A stretch of 9,085 nt of DNA, taken from Acidobacteriota bacterium (GTDB lineage Bacteria; Acidobacteriota; Terriglobia; Terriglobales; Acidobacteriaceae). The position numbers were made by a program, and so were the translations under genes. The DNA lies in assembly GCA_003225655.1 (NCBI GenBank), contig QIAW01000269.1, positions 1-9,085 of the forward strand, read 5' to 3'. Each line of letters begins with the position of its first letter. Position 1 is the stretch's first letter. Positions 1 through 5,862 of the stretch are shown piece by piece. The notes under the pieces were generated by a model. It had not been told where the DNA came from. It saw nothing but the letters and a program-made list of their open reading frames with translations, and did not search any database.

Positions 1-43
1 GCTTGCATCCAGGCAATATCTTCTGCAAGCCGCTTCAAAGCCG

Positions 44-2041
44 CTACTGCACCACGATTTGAATCGGGACGGAGTGCTGCAACGATCCCGAAGTTCCGAC
101 CACCGTCACCGTATGAGTTCCCAGGGGCGTTCCACCCGATGTCCCTGGAGGTGTGGGAGTCGGAGAAGGAGGAGGCACGGGTGTGGACGTGGGATTCGGG
201 GCAGTTGTATGCGTGCTTGTGCCCGCGCATCCGGTGTAAAAACCTACTGCTAACGCCAGGACCAGGACCATCATCAGCACCCTGGCAACTCTGTGCCCTC
301 GCAGGCCGCTCCACAGCAAGGTTGCAAGTGGCAGCATCACAGCATAAAAAACAATGGAACGCAGTCCCAAACTTGTCTTGGGAGCCGTAGTTGCGATGGT
401 CAATTGCGATTGTGCCGCAGCACTTACAGAGACAGCAGACGGGTTCAAGGAGCAAGTCGTGTTGGCCGGCAATCCGGTGCAGCTCAAGGCAACCGGTCCC
501 TGGAATCCGTTCTGCGGCGTGAGGGTGATCATGTAATTCGCGGACTGCCCTTGTTTGACAGTGACGCTGCCGGGCGAAGCGGACAAGGTGAAATCGCCAC
601 CCGGCGGTGGTGGCTGGCTCGCGTTCAATATCTGGGCGATTGCAGTGGTTGTGGTATTGGAGGTCTGTGCGAGTTCAGCGATGCCCCACACGCTGTTGCC
701 GTCAGGATCAGATGAGATGCCGCTGTAGTCTCCCCACCGGGTGACCATGTAGGTAACCGTCCCGGCCTGATAAATGCCGGAGACCGGCATGGCGCCGGGC
801 GGGTCCGAGGCGTTACGATGCGCGTATCCCGCCGAGGCAAACTGGGTCGAGCTTGAAGTGGTGTATACAAGAGTTGCGCTACCGTCGGGCGTGACCGTAA
901 TGGCAGGATAGGTGGCATTCCCCGCGCCTGAGACTGTTCCTGACTGTTTCAGAGTTTCGGTGGCGGTATCAATTTCATACCAGCGCACAACAGTCGATTG
1001 GCCATCGTCTGAACGTACAGCATGTGTGCACCACAGAGAGCCATTTCGCCACACGACGTTTCCAATGTCATCCGAGCCCGAGGACAGATGTGTTGTATCT
1101 CCTGGCTGCTGCACGAAGCCCGTCGGTATTGTGTAAAAGGGAACAGTGATATCGGTTTTAGTCAGCGTAGGGGTTCCACTGGTGTTGACCTTGAACATGT
1201 GCAGAACCGTTCCCTGATTTGCCGTTTCCATGAAGAATTCCGTAGGTGAGCTGCCATAAGTGATGGCGCCCAGCAGGGAGCCTGTGAAGGCGACGCTCTG
1301 GAAGCGAGTGATGTTCAAGTTTGAACTGCCGGCCAGCAGCTCGGGCAGGCCAATCACAAAGAGATCAAAGTGTGCTCCGGGGCCGCTGTTGGGAATGACG
1401 TCGGGCGAGATATAGATCGCCGAGGAGCTCAGTCCCAGCGTGGGGAAGTCATACCAACTGGTCGTGGTCGGAGCGATCTCAAATTTGTTCCAGTTGCCGG
1501 TGGGGTCTGAGGTCTGCGACACAGCCACGAGTAAAGCAGATGTGCCTGAAAGGTTTCTTTTCGATGTGCTGATGATGAAGCGTTGATCGGCCTGGTCGTA
1601 AAGTACACGGGAATCGAAGCATCCGCAATTGCCCACGGATTGGAAGAACACGTTGTCGCCGCTGACAGACAAGGGCGCCCCCGACTTGGAAAAGATCTCA
1701 ATAATGCTATTCACTACGCCAACAAGGTGGTTGGGGCCGGCGGCAACTTGCGAGTCAGGCGGCACGCCGTCGGAAGGGCCGGGAAATACTATCCCAATCA
1801 GAGATGATTGCCCGGCGGCTGGTTGCGCGGCGCTTGTCGCCTGCGTCTCGGTTGTCGAGTGGGTCGAACTTCCGGCAGGAGAACTTACCGGTTTTGGCCA
1901 ATGGGCCGGCGCCGGGATCACGGTCGAGCGTCCAACCGCAAAAGAGGCATTCGAAGCGGTGGCCGCCGAGGGTTCGGTGACCATGCGCACCTGAACATTT
2001 TGGGTGTTTCCAGCACTTGCCCCGGGATAGTTGACGACCAC
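44..2041 (-). CDS. Secreted hypothetical protein, propeller-like region plus C-terminal Ig-like domain split by two membrane helices; 5' end frameshifted
   Basis: I do not recognise a named family, so no function is assigned. The open frame (665 aa from a GTG at 2041, stop TAG at 44-46) starts without an initiator ribosome site. It begins inside what looks like the end of a signal peptide, with NYPGASA at residues 4-10 and probable cleavage after ASA. Residues 25-80 are a Ser/Thr/Ala/Pro-rich linker. Residues 80-475 are rich in beta-type and aromatic segments (GNWNKFEIAP, RWGDYSGISSDPDGNSVWG), resembling a secreted beta-propeller, which is inference. Residues 482-555 look like a bacterial Ig-like repeat (FTLSASPGSVTVKQGQSA). 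Two hydrophobic stretches (about 562-580 and 589-603) follow, separated by RGHRVAR and ending in YTGCAG. After a Pro/Thr-rich linker, the last strands of the Ig fold resume (HTVTVVGTSGSLQHSVPI). This C-terminal pattern recurs in acidobacterial secreted proteins. It lies 186 bases downstream of the M50 gene on the same strand and may be transcribed separately. Confidence 0.8.
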   Translation of the reverse strand: MVVNYPGASAGNTQNVQVRMVTEPSAATASNASFAVGRSTVIPAPAHWPKPVSSPAGSSTHSTTETQATSAAQPAAGQSSLIGIVFPGPSDGVPPDSQVAAGPNHLVGVVNSIIEIFSKSGAPLSVSGDNVFFQSVGNCGCFDSRVLYDQADQRFIISTSKRNLSGTSALLVAVSQTSDPTGNWNKFEIAPTTTSWYDFPTLGLSSSAIYISPDVIPNSGPGAHFDLFVIGLPELLAGSSNLNITRFQSVAFTGSLLGAITYGSSPTEFFMETANQGTVLHMFKVNTSGTPTLTKTDITVPFYTIPTGFVQQPGDTTHLSSGSDDIGNVVWRNGSLWCTHAVRSDDGQSTVVRWYEIDTATETLKQSGTVSGAGNATYPAITVTPDGSATLVYTTSSSTQFASAGYAHRNASDPPGAMPVSGIYQAGTVTYMVTRWGDYSGISSDPDGNSVWGIAELAQTSNTTTTAIAQILNASQPPPPGGDFTLSASPGSVTVKQGQSANYMITLTPQNGFQGPVALSCTGLPANTTCSLNPSAVSVSAAAQSQLTIATTAPKTSLGLRSIVFYAVMLPLATLLWSGLRGHRVARVLMMVLVLALAVGFYTGCAGTSTHTTAPNPTSTPVPPPSPTPTPPGTSGGTPLGTHTVTVVGTSGSLQHSVPIQIVVQ

Positions 2042-2091
2042 AAGACTGCGAGAGCGAGCACGAGCTGAGTGCGTAAGTAAGAGAGTTTCAT
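2042..2091 (-). other. Out-of-frame signal-peptide start of the secreted protein (apparent frameshift)
   Basis: An ATG at 2089-2091 opens MKLSYLRTQLVLALAVL, a classic n-region plus hydrophobic h-region. It then runs on in its own frame into unrelated residues (WSSTIPGQVLETPK) with no secreted-protein character. One frame away, the 665-codon frame continues with VVVNYPGASA|GNTQ, which supplies the missing end of the h-region and an ASA cleavage motif. Adding one base near 2041-2048 would join the two into a complete signal peptide of about 27 residues. The large frame has no ATG, GTG or TTG start upstream of 2041 before its stop near 2136. The Shine-Dalgarno upstream of 2091 is weak (AGAG only). 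The real gene therefore most likely spans 44-2091 with one base lost, either in the sequence data or in the genome. Confidence 0.75.
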
Positions 2092-2187
2092 TTGTAGGGC
2101 TCTGGGGAATAGAGTTGCAGATGGAGATGCCAGATTATCTTGGTTGAGTTGTCCCGTGTACCTGGGCTGATCACACTTCACATCTTC

Positions 2188-2230
2188 TGTCCGTGTCAGG
2201 TGTCCGTGTCAGGTGTCCGTGTCAGACACG
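2188..2230. repeat. Three tandem 13-bp units ending in a perfect odd palindrome
   Basis: The unit TGTCCGTGTCAGG occurs at 2188-2200 and 2201-2213, and as a 12-base partial copy at 2214-2225. The last copy runs into an inverted half, so 2218-2230 reads CGTGTC-A-GACACG, a perfect palindrome with one central base. It lies between the M50 stop (2278) and the start of the secreted-protein gene (2091). It could be an intergenic mobile-repeat remnant or a protein-binding array. There is no T-tract to make it a convincing terminator. Confidence 0.75.
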
Positions 2231-2277
2231 AATCTACGTTTGCGGAAAATCAAGTTCTTGTTACTCCGATGCGGATA

Positions 2278-3351
2278 CTAGGCTTGCGAGGGGAAGTGGA
2301 GGTAGTGAAGTAATCGGTGAACGGTATCCACAACCTTGTGCCAATCGAGCGTCCAGCCCTGAGACTGAACGGGCACAGGCATAAGACTCACGGCAAACAT
2401 GAAGAGCGCAAAGAGTGCCAGCCACTTGCGTCCCTGATTCAGGCCGGGCGCCCGGGACACATGCGGATGCTCGGCTCCGAAGATCAATAGCACAGCAAAC
2501 CATACCAGCCAGCCTGTCCAAAGAAACAGTCCCATCGGCAATAGAACCACTGCAAGCATGCGCGTCAGGTTGCGATGGGCGCGTGGCCACAGGGCATAGA
2601 GAATGTGCCCGCCATCAAGCTGGCTGCCAGGCAGCAGGTTCAGCGAGGTCGCCAGCATTCCCACCCAGGCGGCCAGAGCCACGGGGTGCAGATAGATATC
2701 GCTCATGGGCAAGTGAATACCCTCCGCTGAGCGAACAAGATAGAAAATGGCGGGATAGGCAAGGTGGGTGTTAGAAGCGCTGACCAGGGCCGGATCAACC
2801 TTGGAAAACGCCAGTCCCAGCACCAGGGCGGGCACAGCCACCAGGAAGCCGGCAATGGGGCCGGCGATCCCGATATCAAATAAGGCCGCGCGCGAGGGGA
2901 AGGGTGACAAAATGCGGATAAAGGCGCCCAGGGTGCCGATGGGTGTAGGAAAGGGAATGAAGTAGGGCAGGGTTGCCTGCACGCCATAGCGACGGCAAGC
3001 CACGTAGTGGCCCATCTCATGGGAGAGCAGTATGAGCAGAAGCGTGGCCGAGAAGGGAATTCCCAGCAGCAGACGCGAGGGCTGCTGCGCGATCCATGCC
3101 AGAGGCAGAATTCCCTGAGAGAAGGTGAACAGGGGCTGGTTGTTCAAGAAATCATTCTGCAACTGTATCCCGGCCAGCAGGGTGGTGACGAAGGTGGCGA
3201 ACAACAGGGCAGCCGCAAGCCGGAAGCGGGGTGTTGGGTTTCCAGGGCCAGGTTCGAGGGTGTCGATTTCAGGCGTATCAATCTCGGGCGTATCTAGAGG
3301 GAGCCGGTCCCCATTCGTGGAGCCAATCGGCTGAGGGTCAGATAACGCCAT
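2278..3351 (-). CDS. M50 (site-2-protease-type) membrane metalloprotease
   Basis: This is a polytopic intramembrane zinc protease that probably cleaves membrane-spanning substrates within the cytoplasmic membrane; the substrate is unknown. From the ATG at 3351 (357 aa) the zinc motif HEMGH is at residues 111-115, inside a hydrophobic segment (ATLLLILLS before it). The third ligand is Asp246 in NLLPGSQLDGGH. The conserved GTLGAFIRI (139-147) and FDIGIAGPIAGF (158-169) resemble the EGY-like branch of M50. Further hydrophobic segments lie at about 45-62, 160-182, 222-240, 264-292 and 309-325, with no PDZ domain visible. The acidic N-terminus carries a tandem TPEID duplication encoded by two 15-bp units (3265-3294). 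The frame stays open to 3567, but that extension overlaps HU and is low-complexity, so I prefer 3351, although no good Shine-Dalgarno precedes it. It starts 70 bases after the HU stop, so co-transcription is plausible. Confidence 0.9.
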   Translation of the reverse strand: MALSDPQPIGSTNGDRLPLDTPEIDTPEIDTLEPGPGNPTPRFRLAAALLFATFVTTLLAGIQLQNDFLNNQPLFTFSQGILPLAWIAQQPSRLLLGIPFSATLLLILLSHEMGHYVACRRYGVQATLPYFIPFPTPIGTLGAFIRILSPFPSRAALFDIGIAGPIAGFLVAVPALVLGLAFSKVDPALVSASNTHLAYPAIFYLVRSAEGIHLPMSDIYLHPVALAAWVGMLATSLNLLPGSQLDGGHILYALWPRAHRNLTRMLAVVLLPMGLFLWTGWLVWFAVLLIFGAEHPHVSRAPGLNQGRKWLALFALFMFAVSLMPVPVQSQGWTLDWHKVVDTVHRLLHYLHFPSQA

Positions 3352-3421
3352 AAGAGCATGATGGATAGATGCAGAGCGAAACACGTGGGAAGCGGAACCC
3401 AGGGGGCAGGCAAAGAGGCAT

Positions 3422-3691
3422 CTAGTCGATCGATTGCAGCTCCTTGCCGGGCTTGAAGCGGACGGCCTTGCCGGGAGGGATGCTGACCTCGGCGCCGGTC
3501 TTGGGATTGCGTCCGATACCTGTCTTGCGGGGACGCACGTTGAATACTCCAAAACCGCGCAATTCAATGCGGTCGCCGCGGGCGAGGGCGCGTTTCATGC
3601 TTTCAAACACGGTCTCGACTGCCTGCTCGGCCTTGGTCTTGGTGATGCCGGTTTTAGTGACAACTTCGTTGATAATGTCGAGCTTGATCAC
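3422..3691 (-). CDS. HU/IHF-family DNA-binding protein
   Basis: This is an 89-aa nucleoid-associated protein of normal HU length; such proteins act as dimers that bind and bend DNA. The N-terminal helices (MIKLDIINEVVTKTGITKTK) are followed by the signature GDRIELRGFGVFNVRPRK at residues 39-56. The beta-arm region GIGRNPKTGAEVSIPPGK at 58-75 includes the DNA-intercalating proline position within RNPKTG. The C-terminus is VRFKPGKELQSID. Start choice: a GTG at 3689-3691 is preceded by GGAG (3698-3701) with six bases between. A TTGACA box lies further upstream. It is divergent from dcd and upstream of the M50 protease on the same strand. Sequence alone does not settle HU versus IHF-like subtype, hence no gene symbol. 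Confidence 0.96.
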   Translation of the reverse strand: MIKLDIINEVVTKTGITKTKAEQAVETVFESMKRALARGDRIELRGFGVFNVRPRKTGIGRNPKTGAEVSIPPGKAVRFKPGKELQSID

Positions 3692-3697
3692 GAGCAG

Positions 3698-3701
3698 CTC
3701 C
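3698..3701 (-). promoter_or_regulatory. Ribosome binding site deciding the GTG start of HU
   Basis: GGAG on the minus strand is spaced six bases from the GTG initiator at 3691. No ATG with a comparable site lies nearby in frame. Confidence 0.7.
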
Positions 3702-3729
3702 GAATCTATAAGAATATCCTGAACTGCGG

Positions 3730-3759
3730 ATAGTAAAAAGCCGCAGCCTCAGTTGTCAA
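3730..3759 (-). promoter_or_regulatory. Candidate sigma-70-type promoter for HU (and perhaps the M50 gene)
   Basis: On the minus strand a perfect TTGACA (3754-3759) is followed after 18 bases by TACTAT (3730-3735), which matches TATAAT at four of six positions. This would start transcription roughly 30 bases before the HU GTG. The -35 box is strong and the -10 is only fair. The placement in the HU/dcd divergent gap supports the call. Confidence 0.55.
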
Positions 3760-3930
3760 ATCAATTCGGAACCCTTTGATTTTGAAGAGGAGGGCCGCTG
3801 GCCGGTCCGTCTATCGCCCATCCTCTCTCCGCGTCAACCCGAAATCTTCTGGTTGCACCTGTGTTTGTGCAGCCTTCAAGAGCTTTGATGGTATGCTCAA
3901 CGTACAATTATCAAGCGTGCGATGTCACCG

Positions 3931-3934
3931 GGAG
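3931..3934 (+). promoter_or_regulatory. Ribosome binding site selecting the dcd start at 3943
   Basis: GGAG is spaced eight bases from the ATG at 3943. The earlier in-frame ATG at 3922 has no purine-rich site upstream. A TACAAT resembling a -10 box lies at 3903-3908, but no good -35 precedes it. If used, transcription would begin close to 3915-3922, which also favours the later ATG. Confidence 0.55.
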
Positions 3935-3942
3935 CCCTGAGA

Positions 3943-4959
3943 ATGTCTACTGTAGACCTCAACAATAAGGTGGGTTTATTTCCTGAGATGGCTGGCGAAT
4001 CCGCCGATACTTCTATGACCGGCATCTTGCCCTCGCAAGCGATTCTAGATCTGATTGCCAAAGGCCGGATCCTTTCTCATCCGGAAATTCCGGGCAGCCA
4101 TATCCAACCCGCGAGTCTGGACCTAAGGCTTGGGGACATTGCGCACCGGGTTCAGGCGAGCTTCTTGCCTGGCCAAAATTCGACAGTGGAGCAGAGAATC
4201 CAGGAATTGAGAATGACCCGGGTCGATCTGACCGGGGCAGCCGTCTTTGAGAAGGGTTGCGTCTACATCGTTCCTTTGATGGAGGAACTCAATCTTCCGC
4301 AAAATATTTCGGCGCGCGCCAACCCCAAGAGCACAACAGGGCGGTTAGACATCTTCACCCGGCTGATTACCGACTATGGAGTTGAATTTGAGGCTGTGTC
4401 ACCCGTGTATAAGGGCAGGCTGTACGCTGAAATTGTTTCGCGCACTTTCACCGTCCATGTGCAGGCCGGGATGAGACTCAACCAGCTCCGCTTCGTGCGC
4501 GGCAATCCTACAATGTCGGATCATCGAATCAGCGATCTGGACCAAAAGGAAACCCTTGTGTATGAGGAACACGAGGATGAAGACAGCCCGGTAAAGGCCC
4601 TTATCGACAGGGGCCTGAAGGTTTCTGTGAATTTGCGGGCCAGCGATGCTTCGGAGGTAATCGCTTATAAAGCGAAGAAGAACGCCCCAGTGATCGACCT
4701 GGGAAAGGTGAACTACTATGATCCGCAGGATTTCTGGGACGTGCGGCATCAACCCAAGAAGGGGCTCATCCTCGATCCCGGCGATTTTTATATCCTGGCC
4801 TCAAAACAAAAAGTCAGAGTGCCGCCCGAATTTGCTGCCGAGATGGTGCCCATCGACCCTTCGATCGGCGAGTTCAGGATTCATTATGCTGGATTTTTCG
4901 ATCCCGGATTCGGTTACGGCGCCAGCGATATCAAGGGCACACGGCAGTGTTGGAGGTGA
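3943..4959 (+). CDS. dcd: dCTP deaminase, long double-domain form; reading frame broken near its 3' end
   Basis: The enzyme deaminates dCTP to dUTP, feeding dUMP and then dTTP synthesis in the cytoplasm. The protein looks like the long (roughly 360-390 aa) Dcd form with two dUTPase/Dcd-like folds in tandem. The first fold (about residues 27-190) contains HIQPASLDLRLG (53-64), ISARANPKSTTGRLDIF (122-138) and VYKGRLYAEIVSRT (156-169), where Glu163 aligns by eye with the catalytic Glu of E. coli Dcd. The second fold starts near 250 and contains LILDPGDFYILAS and AEMVPIDPSIGEFRIHYAGFFDPGFGYG (299-326). After GTR (332-334) the frame turns into QCWR and stops at 4957-4959. The expected continuation, AVLEVRAHEVPF, is present in another frame (see 4945-5120). 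A single G restored at 4943-4945 would give a 392-aa protein. An in-frame ATG exists at 3922 (seven codons upstream), but the Shine-Dalgarno favours 3943. It is divergent from HU. Confidence 0.9.
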   Translation: MSTVDLNNKVGLFPEMAGESADTSMTGILPSQAILDLIAKGRILSHPEIPGSHIQPASLDLRLGDIAHRVQASFLPGQNSTVEQRIQELRMTRVDLTGAAVFEKGCVYIVPLMEELNLPQNISARANPKSTTGRLDIFTRLITDYGVEFEAVSPVYKGRLYAEIVSRTFTVHVQAGMRLNQLRFVRGNPTMSDHRISDLDQKETLVYEEHEDEDSPVKALIDRGLKVSVNLRASDASEVIAYKAKKNAPVIDLGKVNYYDPQDFWDVRHQPKKGLILDPGDFYILASKQKVRVPPEFAAEMVPIDPSIGEFRIHYAGFFDPGFGYGASDIKGTRQCWR

Positions 4960-5120
4960 GGGCCCATGAGGTGCCATTCCTTATTGAAGATGGCCAGATT
5001 GTAGGCCGTTTGATGTACATGCCTTTGCTCTCCCGTCCAGACAAGATTTATGGCACGGATATCGGATCTTCTTATCAACGGCAGGCTTTGACTTTGAGCA
5101 AGCAGTTCAAGAAGTCTTAG
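4945..5120 (+). pseudogene. dcd: Frameshifted C-terminal part of dcd
   Basis: In the frame beginning GCA GTG at 4944-4949, the translation runs AVLEVRAHEVPFLIEDGQ, then IVGRLMYMPLLSRPDKIYG, and ends at TAG 5118-5120. It carries the usual end of the long Dcd family: a beta-strand LEVR, then HEVPF, a GQ(I/V)VGRL turn and the RPDKIYG motif. It follows directly, out of frame, from the GFGYGASDIKGTR of the upstream part. The conserved motifs on both sides of the break look intact, so the lesion seems to be a single lost base (CGGGCA read as CGGCA) rather than long-term decay. Confidence 0.88.
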
Positions 5121-5209
5121 ATCCTGCCAGCAGTGGTTGCCGTTGTCATGTGTTAACCACGTCTCCTATCCGCCAGGAATAGGCGAAGGACTCCTGTATC
5201 CCGCAGTTG
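5121..5209. other. Short gap after dcd with weak inverted repeats
   Basis: No coding potential is seen. GTGGTT (5133-5138) and AACCAC (5155-5160) form a six-base stem with a 16-base loop just after the dcd stop. CCTAT and ATAGG pair a few bases further on. Neither has a T-tract, so a terminator role is only a guess. Confidence 0.3.
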
Positions 5210-5303
5210 GTGTCGCCCCTCTGGGGCTCGCGCCCTCTTTTCCAGCTTACCCACCGCTGCCGCGGGTGGGCTAACTCATGCCGCGCCTCCTGCGCTGGGG
5301 CAT
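5210..5303. repeat. Triple-hairpin palindromic intergenic element
   Basis: Three consecutive inverted repeats lie in the convergent dcd/hfq gap. The first is GCCCC-TCT-GGGGC (5215-5227). The second has arms CCCACC (5250-5255) and GGTGGG (5265-5270), extended by TTA and TAA with one bulged C. The third is ATGCC-GCGC with GCGC-TGG-GGCAT (5278-5303). The arrangement resembles REP-like palindromic units that recur between genes in acidobacterial chromosomes; this is from general familiarity and was not searched. It could also help to end transcription from both sides. Confidence 0.55.
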
Positions 5304-5341
5304 CGCAGAAACGAAATACCAGCAAGACTTAAGAAGGACTA

Positions 5342-5373
5342 ACTGAGTACCGAGTACTGACAACTGAGTACTG
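5342..5373. repeat. Short direct repeats of GAGTAC abutting the hfq stop
   Basis: Three copies of GAGTAC occur at 5345-5350, 5352-5357 and 5366-5371, in the contexts CTGAGTACC, CGAGTACTG and CTGAGTACTG. Two of them contain the palindrome AGTACT. The block ends four bases before the hfq stop codon (5377-5379). It looks like part of a dispersed intergenic repeat rather than a terminator. Confidence 0.6.
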
Positions 5374-5376
5374 TTT

Positions 5377-5862
5377 CTACCGTTTGCTTTCCGACTCTTT
5401 GAAAAGATACTTGATGCTGGGTTTATAGATCAGAAGATTGGGAAGCGAACCGGTGCGATTGACCTTGATGCAATTACGGTCATACCACTCGATAACACCG
5501 CGGATTTCCTCTCCATCGTTGAGCACGATCACCATCGGGGTCTTGGCCTGGATCTGTTTTTGATAATAGAAGTTCTCCGCGTGCGTCTGCTCGGGCGGGG
5601 CCGATTTCTTGGCCGGTGAGCCTGGCCGTTCGCCCCTCTCGGGCGCGCCTACGCTGCGCTCCCCTGCTTCCGGGCCGCGCGGAGGCCGAGGGAGGCTTCT
5701 TTCCGGCCGGTTTTGCAGGGAAGGACGGATCAGCTTACGGTTGGTAAAGCCGTCATGCTCGACAAGCGTATTGGGCGCGCCGCCCGCAGGCGGCTCAGCT
5801 TCCGGAGCCTTCTTTTCCTGTGCGCGCGCTACAGCGGCGGAGGAATCAAGTGTGTCTTTCAT
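5377..5862 (-). CDS. hfq: Hfq-like RNA chaperone with long disordered N-terminal extension
   Basis: This is a probable Sm/Hfq-fold protein; Hfq forms hexameric rings that bind sRNAs and mRNAs in the cytoplasm. The protein is 161 aa. Residues 1-92 are Pro/Gly/Glu/Arg-rich and appear disordered, apart from GFTNRKLIRPSLQNRP (38-53). The Sm core is at the C-terminus: an N-terminal helix (95-107), Sm1 PMVIVLNDGEEIRGVIEWYD (109-128) and Sm2 LLIYKPSIKYLF (143-154). Aligned by eye with E. coli Hfq, YKHAI becomes YKPSI (His57 replaced by Pro148), Phe42 becomes Asn130, Gln8 becomes Glu96, and the rim arginines 16-17 become Ile-Gln. The loop before Sm2 is about three residues longer. The usual layout, core first with a disordered tail, is therefore reversed. 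The ATG at 5862 has a modest GGAAAAG upstream. The gene converges on dcd and diverges from the Oar receptor. Hfq-type fold is fairly sure; equivalent function is inference. Confidence 0.85.
   Translation of the reverse strand: MKDTLDSSAAVARAQEKKAPEAEPPAGGAPNTLVEHDGFTNRKLIRPSLQNRPERSLPRPPRGPEAGERSVGAPERGERPGSPAKKSAPPEQTHAENFYYQKQIQAKTPMVIVLNDGEEIRGVIEWYDRNCIKVNRTGSLPNLLIYKPSIKYLFKESESKR

Noticed and set aside
1..43. GCTTGC (1-6) and GCAAGC (25-30) inverted repeat after the secreted-protein stop
   Set aside because: A six-base stem with an 18-base loop and no T-tract, at the window edge, is too weak to call a terminator.
1918..2181. 87-codon minus frame containing the signal-peptide start
   Set aside because: Only its MKLSYLRTQLVLALAV part is meaningful. 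The rest is out-of-frame reading of the secreted-protein gene, so it is reported as a frameshifted 5' end rather than a gene.
3352..3567. Upstream extension of the M50 protease frame
   Set aside because: It overlaps the HU gene in another frame and encodes a Pro/Ala/Ser/Arg-rich segment without family similarity, so the ATG at 3351 was preferred.
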